From Mesorhizobium sp. AR02 (lineage in GTDB: Bacteria; Pseudomonadota; Alphaproteobacteria; Rhizobiales; Rhizobiaceae): a DNA stretch of 64,000 nt. Position 1 is the first letter of the stretch, and every line of letters begins with the position of its first letter. The notes beneath the pieces are model-generated. The model was not told where the DNA came from and searched no databases. It worked only from the letters and a program-made list of their open reading frames with translations. The stretch lies in contig NZ_CP080530.1 of assembly GCF_024746835.1 (NCBI RefSeq), positions 372,001 through 436,000 on the forward strand. Reading direction: 5' to 3'. Positions 1-9,317 of the stretch are shown piece by piece. The translations under genes were made by a program, and so were the position numbers.

Positions 1-1239
1 AAGCGGGCCGTTCGCGAGCCGTCTTGCGCATGTTGCCCGGGCTGCGGCGGCGATCTGCGCGCCATGGGCGAAGATGGCGACGAGATGCTCGATCTGGTCG
101 CCCAGGCCTGGCAGGTGATGGAGACCATTCGACCCAAGTACAGCTGCCGGACCTGCGATAAAATCATCCAGGCGCCGGCGCCAGCCAAGGCCATTGCACG
201 CGGTAAGCTCAGCTATGCCGCGCTCGCCCATATCATGATGGCGAAGTGGGGTTATCATCTGCCCTTCTACCGTCTGGCCCAGATGATGGCCGCCAAGGGC
301 GTCGATATCGAGCGTTCCACGCTTGCGCGCAGCGCCGGCTACGCCGCCGCCTTGCTCGATCCGATCTGCAACCGCATCCGCGAGATCGGCCGTACCCGCA
401 CCAAGATTCATACCGACGACACGCGGCTTCCGATCCTGGCGCCCGGCAACGGCAAGACACACAAGGGCGCGCTCTGGGTTTATGTCGCCGACGACCGCAA
501 CTCGGGTTCGAAGGAGCCGCCGATCGCCTGGTATCGCGCCACCATGGGCCGCGCCGGCGAGAGCGTGATGAGCGAACTCGCCGGATTTGCCGGCACGCTC
601 CAGGCCGACGGATTCAGCGGCTATAACCAGCTCTACAAGGGCGGCGCCATTCGAGAAGCAGCCTGCCTGGCCCATCTGCGTCGCAAGATATTCGACGTTC
701 ACGACAGCCAGCCGACCGCGCTCAGCACGACGGCGATGGCCGGTATCCAGGCGATCTACCGGATCGAGGAAGAGATACGGGGACTCCCGCCCGCCGAGCG
801 ATTGGCCGCACGACGAAGGCGGACCCGACCACTGGTCCGGGCGCTGCGACGACAGCTCATGCGCCAGGGCAACGGTTTGTCGCGCCATGCCGATATCGCG
901 AAGGCCTTCGCCTATGGCACCAGACGATGGCGCGCGTTCAATCGCTTCCTCTACGATGGCCAGCTCGAGCCCGACAACCTGATCGCGGAGCGGGCGATTC
1001 GTGGATTTACAGTCGGCAGGCGCAATTGGCTTTTCTCGGGCAGCTTCGCCGCGGCAGAGCGGTCAGCGGTCGTGCTCAGCATCATTGAGACGTGCAAGCT
1101 TTGCGGCGTCGATGCCGAAGCCTACATGGCCGACGTCACCGAGCGCATCCAGAATGATTGGCCAGCCTCGCGCTGGGACGAACTGATGCCGTGGAATTGG
1201 GTGCGCCGCGAAGAGATGCAGCTCTCCTTGGCGGCATGA
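1..1239 (+). CDS. IS66 family transposase TnpC (5' end outside window)
   Basis: This is the DDE transposase of an IS66 element. The frame is open from base 1, and the first visible residues include a Cys-rich zinc-finger-like segment (CACCPGCGGDLR) that normally sits near residue 100 of TnpC, so roughly 100 or more N-terminal residues are missing. An ATG at 64 lies inside this segment and is not the true start. The DDE core shows HTDDTRLPIL, LQADGFSGYN and, further on, NLIAERAIRGFTVGRRNWLF with the catalytic Glu. The C-terminal IS66 domain follows (SIIETCKLCGVDAEAYM). Its stop overlaps the start of the next gene by 4 nt (ATGA), which suggests translational coupling. Confidence 0.93.
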   Translation, partial: KRAVREPSCACCPGCGGDLRAMGEDGDEMLDLVAQAWQVMETIRPKYSCRTCDKIIQAPAPAKAIARGKLSYAALAHIMMAKWGYHLPFYRLAQMMAAKGVDIERSTLARSAGYAAALLDPICNRIREIGRTRTKIHTDDTRLPILAPGNGKTHKGALWVYVADDRNSGSKEPPIAWYRATMGRAGESVMSELAGFAGTLQADGFSGYNQLYKGGAIREAACLAHLRRKIFDVHDSQPTALSTTAMAGIQAIYRIEEEIRGLPPAERLAARRRRTRPLVRALRRQLMRQGNGLSRHADIAKAFAYGTRRWRAFNRFLYDGQLEPDNLIAERAIRGFTVGRRNWLFSGSFAAAERSAVVLSIIETCKLCGVDAEAYMADVTERIQNDWPASRWDELMPWNWVRREEMQLSLAA

Positions 1240-1838
1240 GCGCGCTCGATGACATGGCGCTGTCGGACGAGGCGCTCGAGGCCTGGATGGCCGCCAAGAC
1301 CAACCGCCGCCCGCTGGTGCAGACCATGTCGGCGCTGGATGGCTTCGTAACGGCGGCGGTCATCGGGCCGCGGTTCCCGGACCCGCAAGACTGGATGTGC
1401 CCGCTCATGGGGTTGCCGCGCGACGTCTTGGCCAAAGGGTCTGCAACCGATCACGCCGTGTTTGCCAGCGTCGCCAGGATCCACAACCGGATCAACGAGA
1501 CGCTCTTCGACAGACCACAGGATTATGCGCCCCGATTCGCAACCAAGCCCAGCGGCGGCATCGACCCCCGGCCGTGGTGCCAGGGGTTCTACGCGGCCAT
1601 GAATCTCAACATCAAAAGCTGGAGACGGCTACTCGACCTCGACAACCCCAACCACGGCCTGCTGCTGCCGATCCTGATCTACTGTGTCGACAAAAAGGGG
1701 AAACCCGTCCTCGGCAAGCCCAGGCCGGGGCCCGAGACCGCGCACTTCATCGAGCACGAGGCGTACAAAGACATCGCCCTCGTCATCCCCGCCCTGCGCG
1801 AACTCCATTACGTCACCCGCTATGACGATCCGAAGTGA
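1236..1838 (+). CDS. UPF0149/YecA-like protein of IS66 element
   Basis: This 200-residue protein begins at the ATG that overlaps the tnpC stop. Its N-terminal half has the UPF0149 (YecA-like) pattern: an acidic leader, then SALDGFVTAAVIGPRFPDP. YecA-like proteins of unknown function are often found behind IS66 tnpC in rhizobia. The rest is basic with several Trp and Pro residues (GIDPRPWCQGFYAAMN). Its role in transposition is unknown. The start is chosen for the coupling; upstream in-frame starts fall inside tnpC. Confidence 0.75.
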   Translation: MSALDDMALSDEALEAWMAAKTNRRPLVQTMSALDGFVTAAVIGPRFPDPQDWMCPLMGLPRDVLAKGSATDHAVFASVARIHNRINETLFDRPQDYAPRFATKPSGGIDPRPWCQGFYAAMNLNIKSWRRLLDLDNPNHGLLLPILIYCVDKKGKPVLGKPRPGPETAHFIEHEAYKDIALVIPALRELHYVTRYDDPK

Positions 1839-2257
1839 TCGGCGCCGGCGCGCCGACCAACGAGGATCTAACCATCAAGACCGATTTCAGGAAAGGTGCC
1901 TTGGCGCATCGCTTACTCCGCTGGTCTCAGCGCGTCGTGTCTGGAAGCGCCGTTCGGAAAACTCGGCACGGCCGGGAAATCATGCGAACGCTCTGGTCAC
2001 GGGTGCCGCCAGCGCTGCAACTGCCGACTGTCTTTCGTGCTGCCACGGGACGTCAGATGCGCCGAAGCCCGTATGGCGGCATCATCATCAAATCAGCCGT
2101 AGCTGTCTTTGGTTGATAAAGGCCGCGTTGTTGAGCGTACTTTCAGCGCGCTGCCCTCCAGTTGTCGTGAAGAGCCGGGTCCGTATGATCGCGTCGGCGT
2201 ACCTGCCCTGGGGTCATTGCGTAAACAGCCGTCCTCATCGTCGACGGCATCGCACCC
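1839..2257. other. Stretch without a recognisable gene
   Basis: About 420 bp between the IS66 accessory gene and the end of the ATP-grasp gene. Short open frames exist on the + strand, but their translations are Arg/Ser-rich and match no family I know. It probably contains the IS66 right end and flanking debris. Confidence 0.4.
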
Positions 2258-3490
2258 CTATTCGCCAAGGCTCGAAAATGGTGTAATTGACCAACCGATC
2301 AAGTCGACGGCCCGCTGAAGGATCTCAGCGGTGTGGGTACGGCTGGGTGAAGCGACGATGACATGTCCTATCCAGTCTCTCGTATCGCCTTTTCTGTTAA
2401 TCGCCGTCGTGGGTTCGACATAGAATTTGATCTCGGCGACACCTGGCACAGCGGCCGCCCGACTCTCGCCAGCGATCGAATTGATAGTGCCATCGCGATC
2501 AGGAACAAAGATCCGCGCGGCCGCGGTCTGCGACCGCGTTTTGCGCAAGTCCCATTTGTCGCCGATCACAAGCTTGATGTGCTCGGTGATCAGATCGACA
2601 CCATAAACCAGTGGAATCATTTGCGGAACGGGCGTGCCAGCAGCCCGTGGATTGACTTCAATGACGACTGGGCCACGCTTCGTCCACCGGAGTTCAATGC
2701 ACGTTGGGCCCCAGCCCAAGCCAAGAGCTCGCAGACAGGTCAGCGAAACATCGACGATTCGATTGTGCTCGTCATCGGTCAGCGGAGCCGGATAGGTGAG
2801 CTCATGAAAGACAAAATGCGGGTGGGGGCCGAACTCGCCGGCGCATATCGCAATGACCTCGTCTCCCATTATGTCGGCGCAATAGTAAGGGCCTTGTGCG
2901 AATTCTTCGACCAGTATTCTCGGCGCAGATCGCCATATGTGCTTCCCGCCCAACAGGTAGGCAGTATGTTCGGCTAACTCACTGACGTTGCAGCACAATC
3001 GGACACTTCTGCTCCCGACCCCTACGGCTGGCTTAAGAATTACCGGCAGGCCGATCTCCGCGGCTGCGCTTTCCACATCCGTCACATTTGTTGCCAAGCG
3101 GTAAGCAGGTATCGGGACGCCGGCGTCCGCGAGGAGCTGTCGTTGAACGAATTTGTCGCAGCATCGCTCAATCGATTCGGGGTTAGGTCCAGGTAGATCG
3201 AAATGCCGGCAAAGCTTGCCAACTGCCGGATAGACGATCTCCTCCGTGCTCGCAATGCCAGCGATGTCATAGCTCGCTCGTAGCCGAGAACATTCATGGA
3301 TCAGCGCATCCAGATTGGTTGTATCGACCTGAATTGCCTCAACCCGTTCCGTCGCAATGTAATCGTATTTTGTGGGATCTGCTGATAGGGTAATTGGATG
3401 AAGACCAAGACGCTTGGCCGCTTGGATGTATAGCAGTCCAGTGCATCTAGGGTGACCTTCTACCAAGATGAGCGCTCTTCTTCTTGCCAT
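2258..3490 (-). CDS. ATP-grasp family carboxylate-amine ligase
   Basis: A 410-residue protein of the ATP-grasp superfamily, whose members join a carboxylate (through an acyl-phosphate) to an amine or thiol. Visible features are a preATP-grasp N-terminal domain (ALILVEGHPRCTGLLYIQAA), the ATP-binding strand VILKPAVGVGSRSVRL, a grasp segment RILVEEFAQGPYYCADIMG, and the metal-binding Glu/Asn loop VVIEVNPRAAGTPVPQM. This is close to the biotin-carboxylase-like/D-Ala-D-Ala-like group found in small peptide or non-ribosomal amide pathways. The substrate cannot be told. It lies alone, but on the same strand as the amidase and peptide transporter downstream in the window, so it may make or modify an amide-bonded compound the cluster handles. 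The start ATG at 3490 gives a sensible N-terminus. Confidence 0.85.
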   Translation of the reverse strand: MARRRALILVEGHPRCTGLLYIQAAKRLGLHPITLSADPTKYDYIATERVEAIQVDTTNLDALIHECSRLRASYDIAGIASTEEIVYPAVGKLCRHFDLPGPNPESIERCCDKFVQRQLLADAGVPIPAYRLATNVTDVESAAAEIGLPVILKPAVGVGSRSVRLCCNVSELAEHTAYLLGGKHIWRSAPRILVEEFAQGPYYCADIMGDEVIAICAGEFGPHPHFVFHELTYPAPLTDDEHNRIVDVSLTCLRALGLGWGPTCIELRWTKRGPVVIEVNPRAAGTPVPQMIPLVYGVDLITEHIKLVIGDKWDLRKTRSQTAAARIFVPDRDGTINSIAGESRAAAVPGVAEIKFYVEPTTAINRKGDTRDWIGHVIVASPSRTHTAEILQRAVDLIGWSITPFSSLGE

Positions 3491-3925
3491 AGGCTGTTGT
3501 CCAATGCTGTTCGATGCTGCCGGCAGTTCAACTCGCCGAGCCCAGACCTTAGAATTGCATTGAACGTACCGCTCTGAGCGAATTTTCGGTGCAAAAATTT
3601 GCGAAATTTATTTGAAGGTTTTGTTGCGCCGGATCGCGTCTTGCCGCTTGGGAAAGCGAAACAGCACCGGTGCCCGTTTCCAACTGGAGGTTCTCAACCG
3701 AACAGGCTCGCCTCTAATTGGCCAAAGCTATCCAAAACCAACCGCCTAAGAGTCATTATGGCTGTGCATCGAGGCTTCGGCCGGCATACAGCATCTATCC
3801 CGTAGAGGACAACCGCCGCCTCGGCCCGGACGAGGATTCCAACACGTGCCTGGCGGGCGATGCTCGGCACCGGCGCCCATGTATGCAGGCGCCGACGCGT
3901 TCCCCGGCATTGTCGGTGCTGCTAC
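3491..3925. other. Intergenic stretch, no gene seen
   Basis: The first 100 bp upstream of the ATP-grasp gene are relatively AT-rich (around 3580-3625) and could hold its promoter. The remainder, next to the amidase stop, has no convincing open frame or terminator hairpin. Confidence 0.4.
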
Positions 3926-5356
3926 TTAGCCTCCTGCTCGAACCTTTGGAAGCCGGTGACTCCATGGCATGGCTTCCTCCAGATCGCGTGCGATGCGGAC
4001 AAGGGTCGCCTCGTCGCCAAAGCGGCCCACGATTTGAAGTCCAATAGGCAGACCGCTTGCGCTTTGTGCCAAAGGTAATGATACCGCAGGTTGTCCAGTA
4101 ACATTAAATACTCCAGTGTACTGACAAAGTGCGGCATCCGCTGCTGTGAATTCCTCTGCAGACACCGTAGGATTGGTCGCACTACACGTGGCGCCGTGGG
4201 GTATAGCCCCACACGGCATCGTGGGTGTAAGCAAGATGTCGAAGGCTTCGATCGACTCGCCCACGCTGAACCGCATTCTTTGCAACGTCTCGTGTAAGTC
4301 CGCCTCTCGTCTTTGTAAATTTCTGCCGTATTCGTAAACCTTGAGATTGGCGGGCTCTAAGGTGTCCGCATTGATTGCGCGTCCCATGGACCGCGCCGCT
4401 TCTTCAAGTGAACGTGCGCTATAGCTTGACAGGCCGAGCCATATTTTAACGTAGTCGGATGGCTCATATGGCGGCTCGATATCCGTGACAATATGGCCCA
4501 TTTCCTCCAGAAGAGTGGCCGTCGACTCGACCGCCTCAAGCACTTCCGGGTCGACATCGACCGCACCCCATTTGGTCCTCGCGACCCCGACCCGCAGAAT
4601 GCCGTTGCGCTGCAACAGTTCTTCCACATATGGCCGCTTCGGCTGGACGATGACGAACGGATCACCAGGATGAGGACCAGAAAAGACGTCCAGCGCGGCG
4701 GCCATATCGCGGACACCCCGGCACAAAACAAATAGTCGAGTAAGGCCAAACGCTGGGTCCTGGCCGTTCGGGCCGCCGGAAACACGTCCGCGGGACGGGT
4801 TTAGCCCTACCAGGCCGCACCAGGAGGCGGGGACCCGAATTGACCCGCCACCGTCACCACCAGATGCGATCGGAGTGATGCCCGCCGCTACGGCCGCCGC
4901 TGATCCCCCAGACGACCCACCCGCGGAGCGCTCTAAATCCCATGGATTCCCAGTAACTCCGTTGAGAATGGATTCCGTCATTATGGTTGACCCAAGCTCC
5001 GGCGTCGTTGTTCTTCCGAGCGTGCGGAGCCCGGCGTCGCGAGCGCGACGAAAAAAATAGCTGTCGATGTTGGAGCGATAGCCTTTTAACAGCCGGCTTC
5101 CCTTTTCTTGGAGGCGTCCAACTTCCGTGGGGCCAGTATCCTTGCGAAGAAACGGCACGCCATGAAAGAGTCCCCCGTCTGCGCCGGCAACTGTCTCGGC
5201 ATCTTCGTAGAACTCGATGACAGCGTTGATGCGAGGATTGACCTCGTCGTGTGCCTCGCGGGCCAAGCGTGTTAGTTCCACGGGCGTCACTTCGCGCGCA
5301 TTCACGAGAGCTGCCAAACCGGTGGCATCATATTCTACGTACTCACCTAGTTTCAT
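3926..5356 (-). CDS. Amidase signature family hydrolase
   Basis: A 476-residue amidase (AS family, GatA/6-aminohexanoate hydrolase type) that hydrolyses C-N bonds of amides. The Ser-cisSer-Lys catalytic triad can be placed: the Lys in VPFLRKDTG, and the two Ser in the Gly/Ser-rich signature RSAGGSSGGSAAAVAAG followed by GGDGGGSIRVPASWCGLVG. Length matches the family (450-520). The start at 5356 is chosen over one 45 codons upstream because it follows a good ribosome site (aaagga) and begins with the standard helix MKLGEYVEYDATGLAAL. It sits about 110 bp downstream of the peptide-transporter operon on the same strand and probably acts on what the transporter brings in. AS amidases are promiscuous, so the substrate is not predictable. 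Confidence 0.93.
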   Translation of the reverse strand: MKLGEYVEYDATGLAALVNAREVTPVELTRLAREAHDEVNPRINAVIEFYEDAETVAGADGGLFHGVPFLRKDTGPTEVGRLQEKGSRLLKGYRSNIDSYFFRRARDAGLRTLGRTTTPELGSTIMTESILNGVTGNPWDLERSAGGSSGGSAAAVAAGITPIASGGDGGGSIRVPASWCGLVGLNPSRGRVSGGPNGQDPAFGLTRLFVLCRGVRDMAAALDVFSGPHPGDPFVIVQPKRPYVEELLQRNGILRVGVARTKWGAVDVDPEVLEAVESTATLLEEMGHIVTDIEPPYEPSDYVKIWLGLSSYSARSLEEAARSMGRAINADTLEPANLKVYEYGRNLQRREADLHETLQRMRFSVGESIEAFDILLTPTMPCGAIPHGATCSATNPTVSAEEFTAADAALCQYTGVFNVTGQPAVSLPLAQSASGLPIGLQIVGRFGDEATLVRIARDLEEAMPWSHRLPKVRAGG

Positions 5357-5466
5357 TGCTCTATCCTTTTCTACGGTCGGCTGTAATTCGACGCACAAAC
5401 GCGTTTGCGACTCGTCAAAGCTTGGGATTTCAACTGAGAGGGTGGTCACCCCCAACAGGGGCGATT

Positions 5467-6453
5467 TCACGCTCCAATGGGGAAGTGGCATTTGAACCTA
5501 TGCTCGGTGTCATCCGAGTTTATCGAAGGTTCGGGGAAGACGCGGCTGCAGATATCCTGCGCATAACGACAACGGGTGTGGAACTCACAGCCGGATGGCC
5601 GCCGCATCAGGCTCGGCACCTCACCCTTGAGCTCGATCCTATTGAGCACAGCATCCGGGTCAGGCTCAGGATTGGCCGCAAGCAGCGCCTCGGTGTAGGG
5701 ATGACAAGGGTGTTCAAAGATACGCTCGGTCGAGCCGACCTCTATAAAGCGGCCGAGATACATGATCGCCATTCGATCGGTCATGTGGCGTACGACATTG
5801 AGATTGTGCGTGATAATCAGGATCGCCATGCCGAGTTTGTCCTGAAGCCGCGCGAGGAGATTGAGCACCTCGCCCTGCACCGAGACGTCGAGGCCTGCGG
5901 TCGGCTCATCGGCAATAATCAAGTCCGGATTCAGCGCAAGGGCACGCGCGATGCCCACGCGCCTGGCCTGACCGCCGGAAAGCTGATGGGGATAGCGGCG
6001 AGCGAAATCATCTGGCAAGCCGACCATGCGCAGCAGGCGCGCCGCCTCGGCACCGGCATCGCGATCCTTTAGCCCATGGATACGAAAAGGCTCCATCAAC
6101 AGCGATCGCACTGTCAGCCTTGGCGAAAGCGAGCCGACCGGATCCTGGAACATCATCGCCATCCGGCGCAGGTACGGCTTGCGATCAGCCCCCGTGATAC
6201 CCTCAATCTCCTGTCCGTCGAAATTGATGTTGCCGCTCACAGCTCGCTGCAAGCCGATTATCGTGCGCGCGATGGTGGATTTGCCTGAGCCGCTTTCACC
6301 GACAAGGGCGAGTGTCTCGCCCTTGTCGATTTTAAAGGTCACACCGCATACCGCGTCGGTAAAAGGCGCTTTCGTCCCGGTTGCGAGCGCCTTCAGTGGA
6401 CCCATGGTGCGGAAACGGACGCGCAGGTCCTCAACCCGAAGCAGCGCGCTCAT
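5467..6453 (-). CDS. Peptide ABC transporter ATP-binding protein (DppF/OppF type)
   Basis: The second ATPase of a peptide/nickel-type importer, 328 residues. It has Walker A GESGSGKST, the signature LSGGQARRVGIARALA, Walker B DLIIADEPTAGLD, and the C-terminal oligopeptide/dipeptide extension with Cys residues (SGCEFHTRCRYAQDIC) that in this family can bind an Fe-S cluster. The start at 6453 overlaps the stop of the preceding ATPase gene by 4 nt. It energises the two permeases encoded just upstream and is the last gene of the five-gene transporter operon. Confidence 0.95.
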   Translation of the reverse strand: MSALLRVEDLRVRFRTMGPLKALATGTKAPFTDAVCGVTFKIDKGETLALVGESGSGKSTIARTIIGLQRAVSGNINFDGQEIEGITGADRKPYLRRMAMMFQDPVGSLSPRLTVRSLLMEPFRIHGLKDRDAGAEAARLLRMVGLPDDFARRYPHQLSGGQARRVGIARALALNPDLIIADEPTAGLDVSVQGEVLNLLARLQDKLGMAILIITHNLNVVRHMTDRMAIMYLGRFIEVGSTERIFEHPCHPYTEALLAANPEPDPDAVLNRIELKGEVPSLMRRPSGCEFHTRCRYAQDICSRVFPEPSINSDDTEHRFKCHFPIGA

Positions 6454-7466
6454 GCCGACACCAACCGTTCTTCGTCGAGGAGATGGCATCGCGCGACTTG
6501 GTCCAGGCCGATGCGATACTCAACGGGTTTGTCGTGCGCACACCGATCAAATGCCTGTGGGCACCGCGCGCGGAAGATGCATCCCACCTTGCTGCCCAGG
6601 AGACTAGGCACCTCACCGGGAATGGTCGGCAAAGTGCGCGTGCTCTTTTTGATACGCCCGGGATCGCACTCAAGCAGCGCGCGCGTATATGGATGAGCAG
6701 GATTGTGGAAGATGTCCCGAACGGCACCCTGCTCCACCACTTCGCCCGCATACATGACGGCGACCCGGTCGCACAGCTCAGCCACCGCTCCGAGGTGGTG
6801 GGAGACGAACAAAACCGAGCAGCCGATCTCCTTTTGCAGTTCCTTGAGGAGATGGATGATCTGCACTTCCAGCGTTGCATCAAGCGCAGTGGTTGGCTCG
6901 TCGGCGACGAGCAGCGCCGGTTTCACAAGAAGCGCCATGGCAATGCAAACGCGCTGACGCATGCCGCCAGAGAAGTGATGCGGATAGGCGCCGATACGAC
7001 TTTGAGGGTCGGGAATTCCGACCCGGTGAAGCATCTCCAGGGCGCGAGCGCGTTTTTCGCCGCGGCTTCCCTGTTCGTGGTGCTGGATATCGATCATCTG
7101 GCTCTCGATGGTCCGCACGGGATTGAGCGCGGTCATCGGGTCTTGGAAAATCATCGAAAGACGGTCACCGAGCAGGCTCCGACGCTCGGAAGCGGGCATT
7201 TTGAGCAGGTCTTTACCTTCGAACAGGATGCTGCCGGCTGTCACATCCGCATTTTCGGGAAGCAGGCCCATCACCGTATATGCAAGGGTGGATTTCCCAG
7301 ATCCACTCTCGCCAACTATGCCGACTACCTGTGCCGCCGGAACTACGAGCGAAACGTTACGCAGGGCGTGGACGTGCCCACGTGGTGTGCCAAAATCGAG
7401 ATTCAGATCACGGATCTCAAGTAGCGGCCGCGCGGACGTATGCTGTGTCAGACGGTCGTGTCTCAT
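6450..7466 (-). CDS. Peptide ABC transporter ATP-binding protein (DppD/OppD type)
   Basis: The first ATPase of the importer, 338 residues. Walker A is GESGSGKSTL, the signature FSGGMRQRVCIAMALL, and Walker B LLVADEPTTALDATLEVQ. The C-terminal oligo/dipeptide domain carries the Cys motif GCIFRARCPQAFDRC. It overlaps its upstream permease gene and its downstream partner by 4 nt each (ATGA), so all are likely translated as one coupled unit. It forms a heterodimer with the DppF-type ATPase on the inner face of the membrane. Confidence 0.95.
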   Translation of the reverse strand: MRHDRLTQHTSARPLLEIRDLNLDFGTPRGHVHALRNVSLVVPAAQVVGIVGESGSGKSTLAYTVMGLLPENADVTAGSILFEGKDLLKMPASERRSLLGDRLSMIFQDPMTALNPVRTIESQMIDIQHHEQGSRGEKRARALEMLHRVGIPDPQSRIGAYPHHFSGGMRQRVCIAMALLVKPALLVADEPTTALDATLEVQIIHLLKELQKEIGCSVLFVSHHLGAVAELCDRVAVMYAGEVVEQGAVRDIFHNPAHPYTRALLECDPGRIKKSTRTLPTIPGEVPSLLGSKVGCIFRARCPQAFDRCAHDKPVEYRIGLDQVARCHLLDEERLVSA

Positions 7467-8356
7467 AGGTCTTTCCGCAATTTGGGATCGAATATGTCGC
7501 GCAGCGCCTCCCCCAGGAACGTGAAGCCGAGTGTTGCGAGAACGATGGGAATGCCGCCGGCTATGACCAGCCAGGGCGTCTGACCGATGTAGCTATAGCC
7601 ATCGTTTAGGATAGCCCCCCAATCAGGCGTTGGTGGTCGCACGCCCATGCCGAGAAAGCTGAGACCCGCCTCTACGGCGATGACGGCCGGAACGTCCATG
7701 CTCACCAGAATTAGAAGCGGGCCGAGAACATTTGGCAGCACGTGCACGGCGAGAATGCGTGTGGTGCCGGCACCCATGCTGCGCTCCGCGGCGATGTACT
7801 CACTGCTACGCAGCGCTTCTGTCTGGGTGCGCACGACACGCGCGTAAATCGGCATAGACGTTATTGCGATAACTAGAATGACACTCGCTAAGCTTGGTCC
7901 CAGAAGCGCGATCATGGCCAGCGCGAAAATGATACCTGGAAACGAGCGGATCGTATCGAAGAGCAACAAGAGTACATTGTCGAGCCAGCGAGGACCGAAC
8001 CCTGCAATCAAACCAAGTACGAGGCCGACTGCCAGCGAACTACCGAGCGCCGCGAAAGCAACAAGGAGCGGGATGCGACCGCCCATAATAATGCGAGAAA
8101 ACGTGTCGCGGCCCAGTTGGTCTGTCCCCAGCAAAAAATCGATTGAAGGTGCGGCCAGACGCGGCCCCACCATGATTTGGGTCGGATCGTGCGTGATAAT
8201 CAGCGGAGCGAAGATCGCAGTTGCGGCTATGACTATGACAAGCACTGCTCCGAGCACGCCCAGGCGGTTTTTGCGAAATTGCCCCAAAAAGCTGCGAAAG
8301 GCACCGGTACCCATCGCATCGCTGGGTTCGGGACGGATGGCTTCTGCGCTTACCAT
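7463..8356 (-). CDS. Peptide ABC transporter permease (DppC/OppC type)
   Basis: An integral membrane permease of the DppC family: an N-terminal cytoplasmic leader, a first membrane helix (LGAVLVIVIAATAIFAPL), the typical LLGTDQLGRDTFSRII segment, and the EAA-loop region EALRSSEYIAAERSMGAG that contacts the ATPases. The C-terminus ends in the standard LGEALRDIFDPKLRK pattern. I start it at 8356, immediately after the dppB-type stop (TGACATG arrangement); an upstream ATG would overlap dppB by 38 nt. It pairs with the DppB-type permease to form the translocation path. Confidence 0.93.
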   Translation of the reverse strand: MVSAEAIRPEPSDAMGTGAFRSFLGQFRKNRLGVLGAVLVIVIAATAIFAPLIITHDPTQIMVGPRLAAPSIDFLLGTDQLGRDTFSRIIMGGRIPLLVAFAALGSSLAVGLVLGLIAGFGPRWLDNVLLLLFDTIRSFPGIIFALAMIALLGPSLASVILVIAITSMPIYARVVRTQTEALRSSEYIAAERSMGAGTTRILAVHVLPNVLGPLLILVSMDVPAVIAVEAGLSFLGMGVRPPTPDWGAILNDGYSYIGQTPWLVIAGGIPIVLATLGFTFLGEALRDIFDPKLRKDL

Positions 8357-8357
8357 G

Positions 8358-9296
8358 TCAGAGCTTTTCCCGGGTTCGCGGATCGAGGAATGCATTGATC
8401 AGATCCGAGAGCGTCGTAGCGGCAACTATTAGGAACGTGGTGACGAGCACGACGCCCATGACAATCGGATAGTTGCGCGTATTGACCGCATTCACCAGCA
8501 ATGCGCCGATGCCAGGTCTCGCGAAGACCACCTCGATAAAGACAGCGGACGAAAGCAGCCACGCGATGCCTACCCCGAGTATGGTCACGGTCGGCAGGAT
8601 CGCGAGGGGCAGCGCGTAGCGCGCAACGATCTTCCATTCCGAGATCCCGAAAGAGCGGGCCATGCGCACGTGGTTTTCCCCTAGAACCTCAAGCATGGAT
8701 GCCCTTAGCAGCCGGGAAATATAGCCCACCCAGCCAACGCCTATGGCGAAGCCTGGGAGAATGAGATGGATAAGCCCATCCCTGTAGCCATTGCCGGCTC
8801 CGATCGCTGGCAGCCAGCGCAGCGTCACGGCAAAAATCAGCAGCGCGTAGACCGCCACGACGAAGGAGGGAATTGCTATCGTGGCGACCGTCACGACGCC
8901 GGCCACTTGGTCGACCAAGGAGTTGCGCCGCATGGCCGAGTAGCAGCCGAGCGGCACGGCTATCACCACCGCCCAGAGGATCGAGACCAGAATCAGTTCG
9001 ATCGTATAGGGCAATTGCTCGAAGACAATGTCGGCGACTGGTCTCTGGCTGAACACGTCAAAGCCGAGATTGCCATGAAGCAGGCCGCCGAAGAACGTCA
9101 AGATCTGCACAACCAGCGGCCTATCCAACCCCATCTGCTGATGCAGCAGCGCCTTCATCTCGGGCGTCGCCCGCGGGCCGAGCAGGACCGCGGCAGGATC
9201 GCCCGGCACGGCACGGATCATTAGGAACAGAAGCGTCACCGCGATCACAATAATTGTGACCGCGAGGACGATCCTCTTGAGGAAGTACAACCACAT
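8358..9296 (-). CDS. Peptide ABC transporter permease (DppB/OppB type)
   Basis: A 312-residue permease with the classic DppB opening: a first helix right at the N-terminus (FLKRIVLAVTIIVIAVTLLF), then RAVPGDPAAVLLGPRATPE. There are about six membrane spans, an EAA loop (LLRASMLEVLGENHVRMARS) and the C-terminal INAFLDPRTRE. It follows the binding-protein gene by 21 bp on the same strand. Confidence 0.95.
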   Translation of the reverse strand: MWLYFLKRIVLAVTIIVIAVTLLFLMIRAVPGDPAAVLLGPRATPEMKALLHQQMGLDRPLVVQILTFFGGLLHGNLGFDVFSQRPVADIVFEQLPYTIELILVSILWAVVIAVPLGCYSAMRRNSLVDQVAGVVTVATIAIPSFVVAVYALLIFAVTLRWLPAIGAGNGYRDGLIHLILPGFAIGVGWVGYISRLLRASMLEVLGENHVRMARSFGISEWKIVARYALPLAILPTVTILGVGIAWLLSSAVFIEVVFARPGIGALLVNAVNTRNYPIVMGVVLVTTFLIVAATTLSDLINAFLDPRTREKL

Positions 9297-9317
9297 TCCT
9301 GTCTACACCACTGAAGT

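Larger units (their letters stand above)
1..1838 (+). mobile_element. IS66-family element, right part
   Basis: The window opens inside an IS66-type element. Its tnpC reading frame is already open at base 1 and a small accessory gene follows it, the usual order for rhizobial IS66 elements. The tnpA/tnpB genes and the left end lie outside the window. I could not identify the right terminal repeat, so 1838 is only the last base of the accessory gene. Confidence 0.7.
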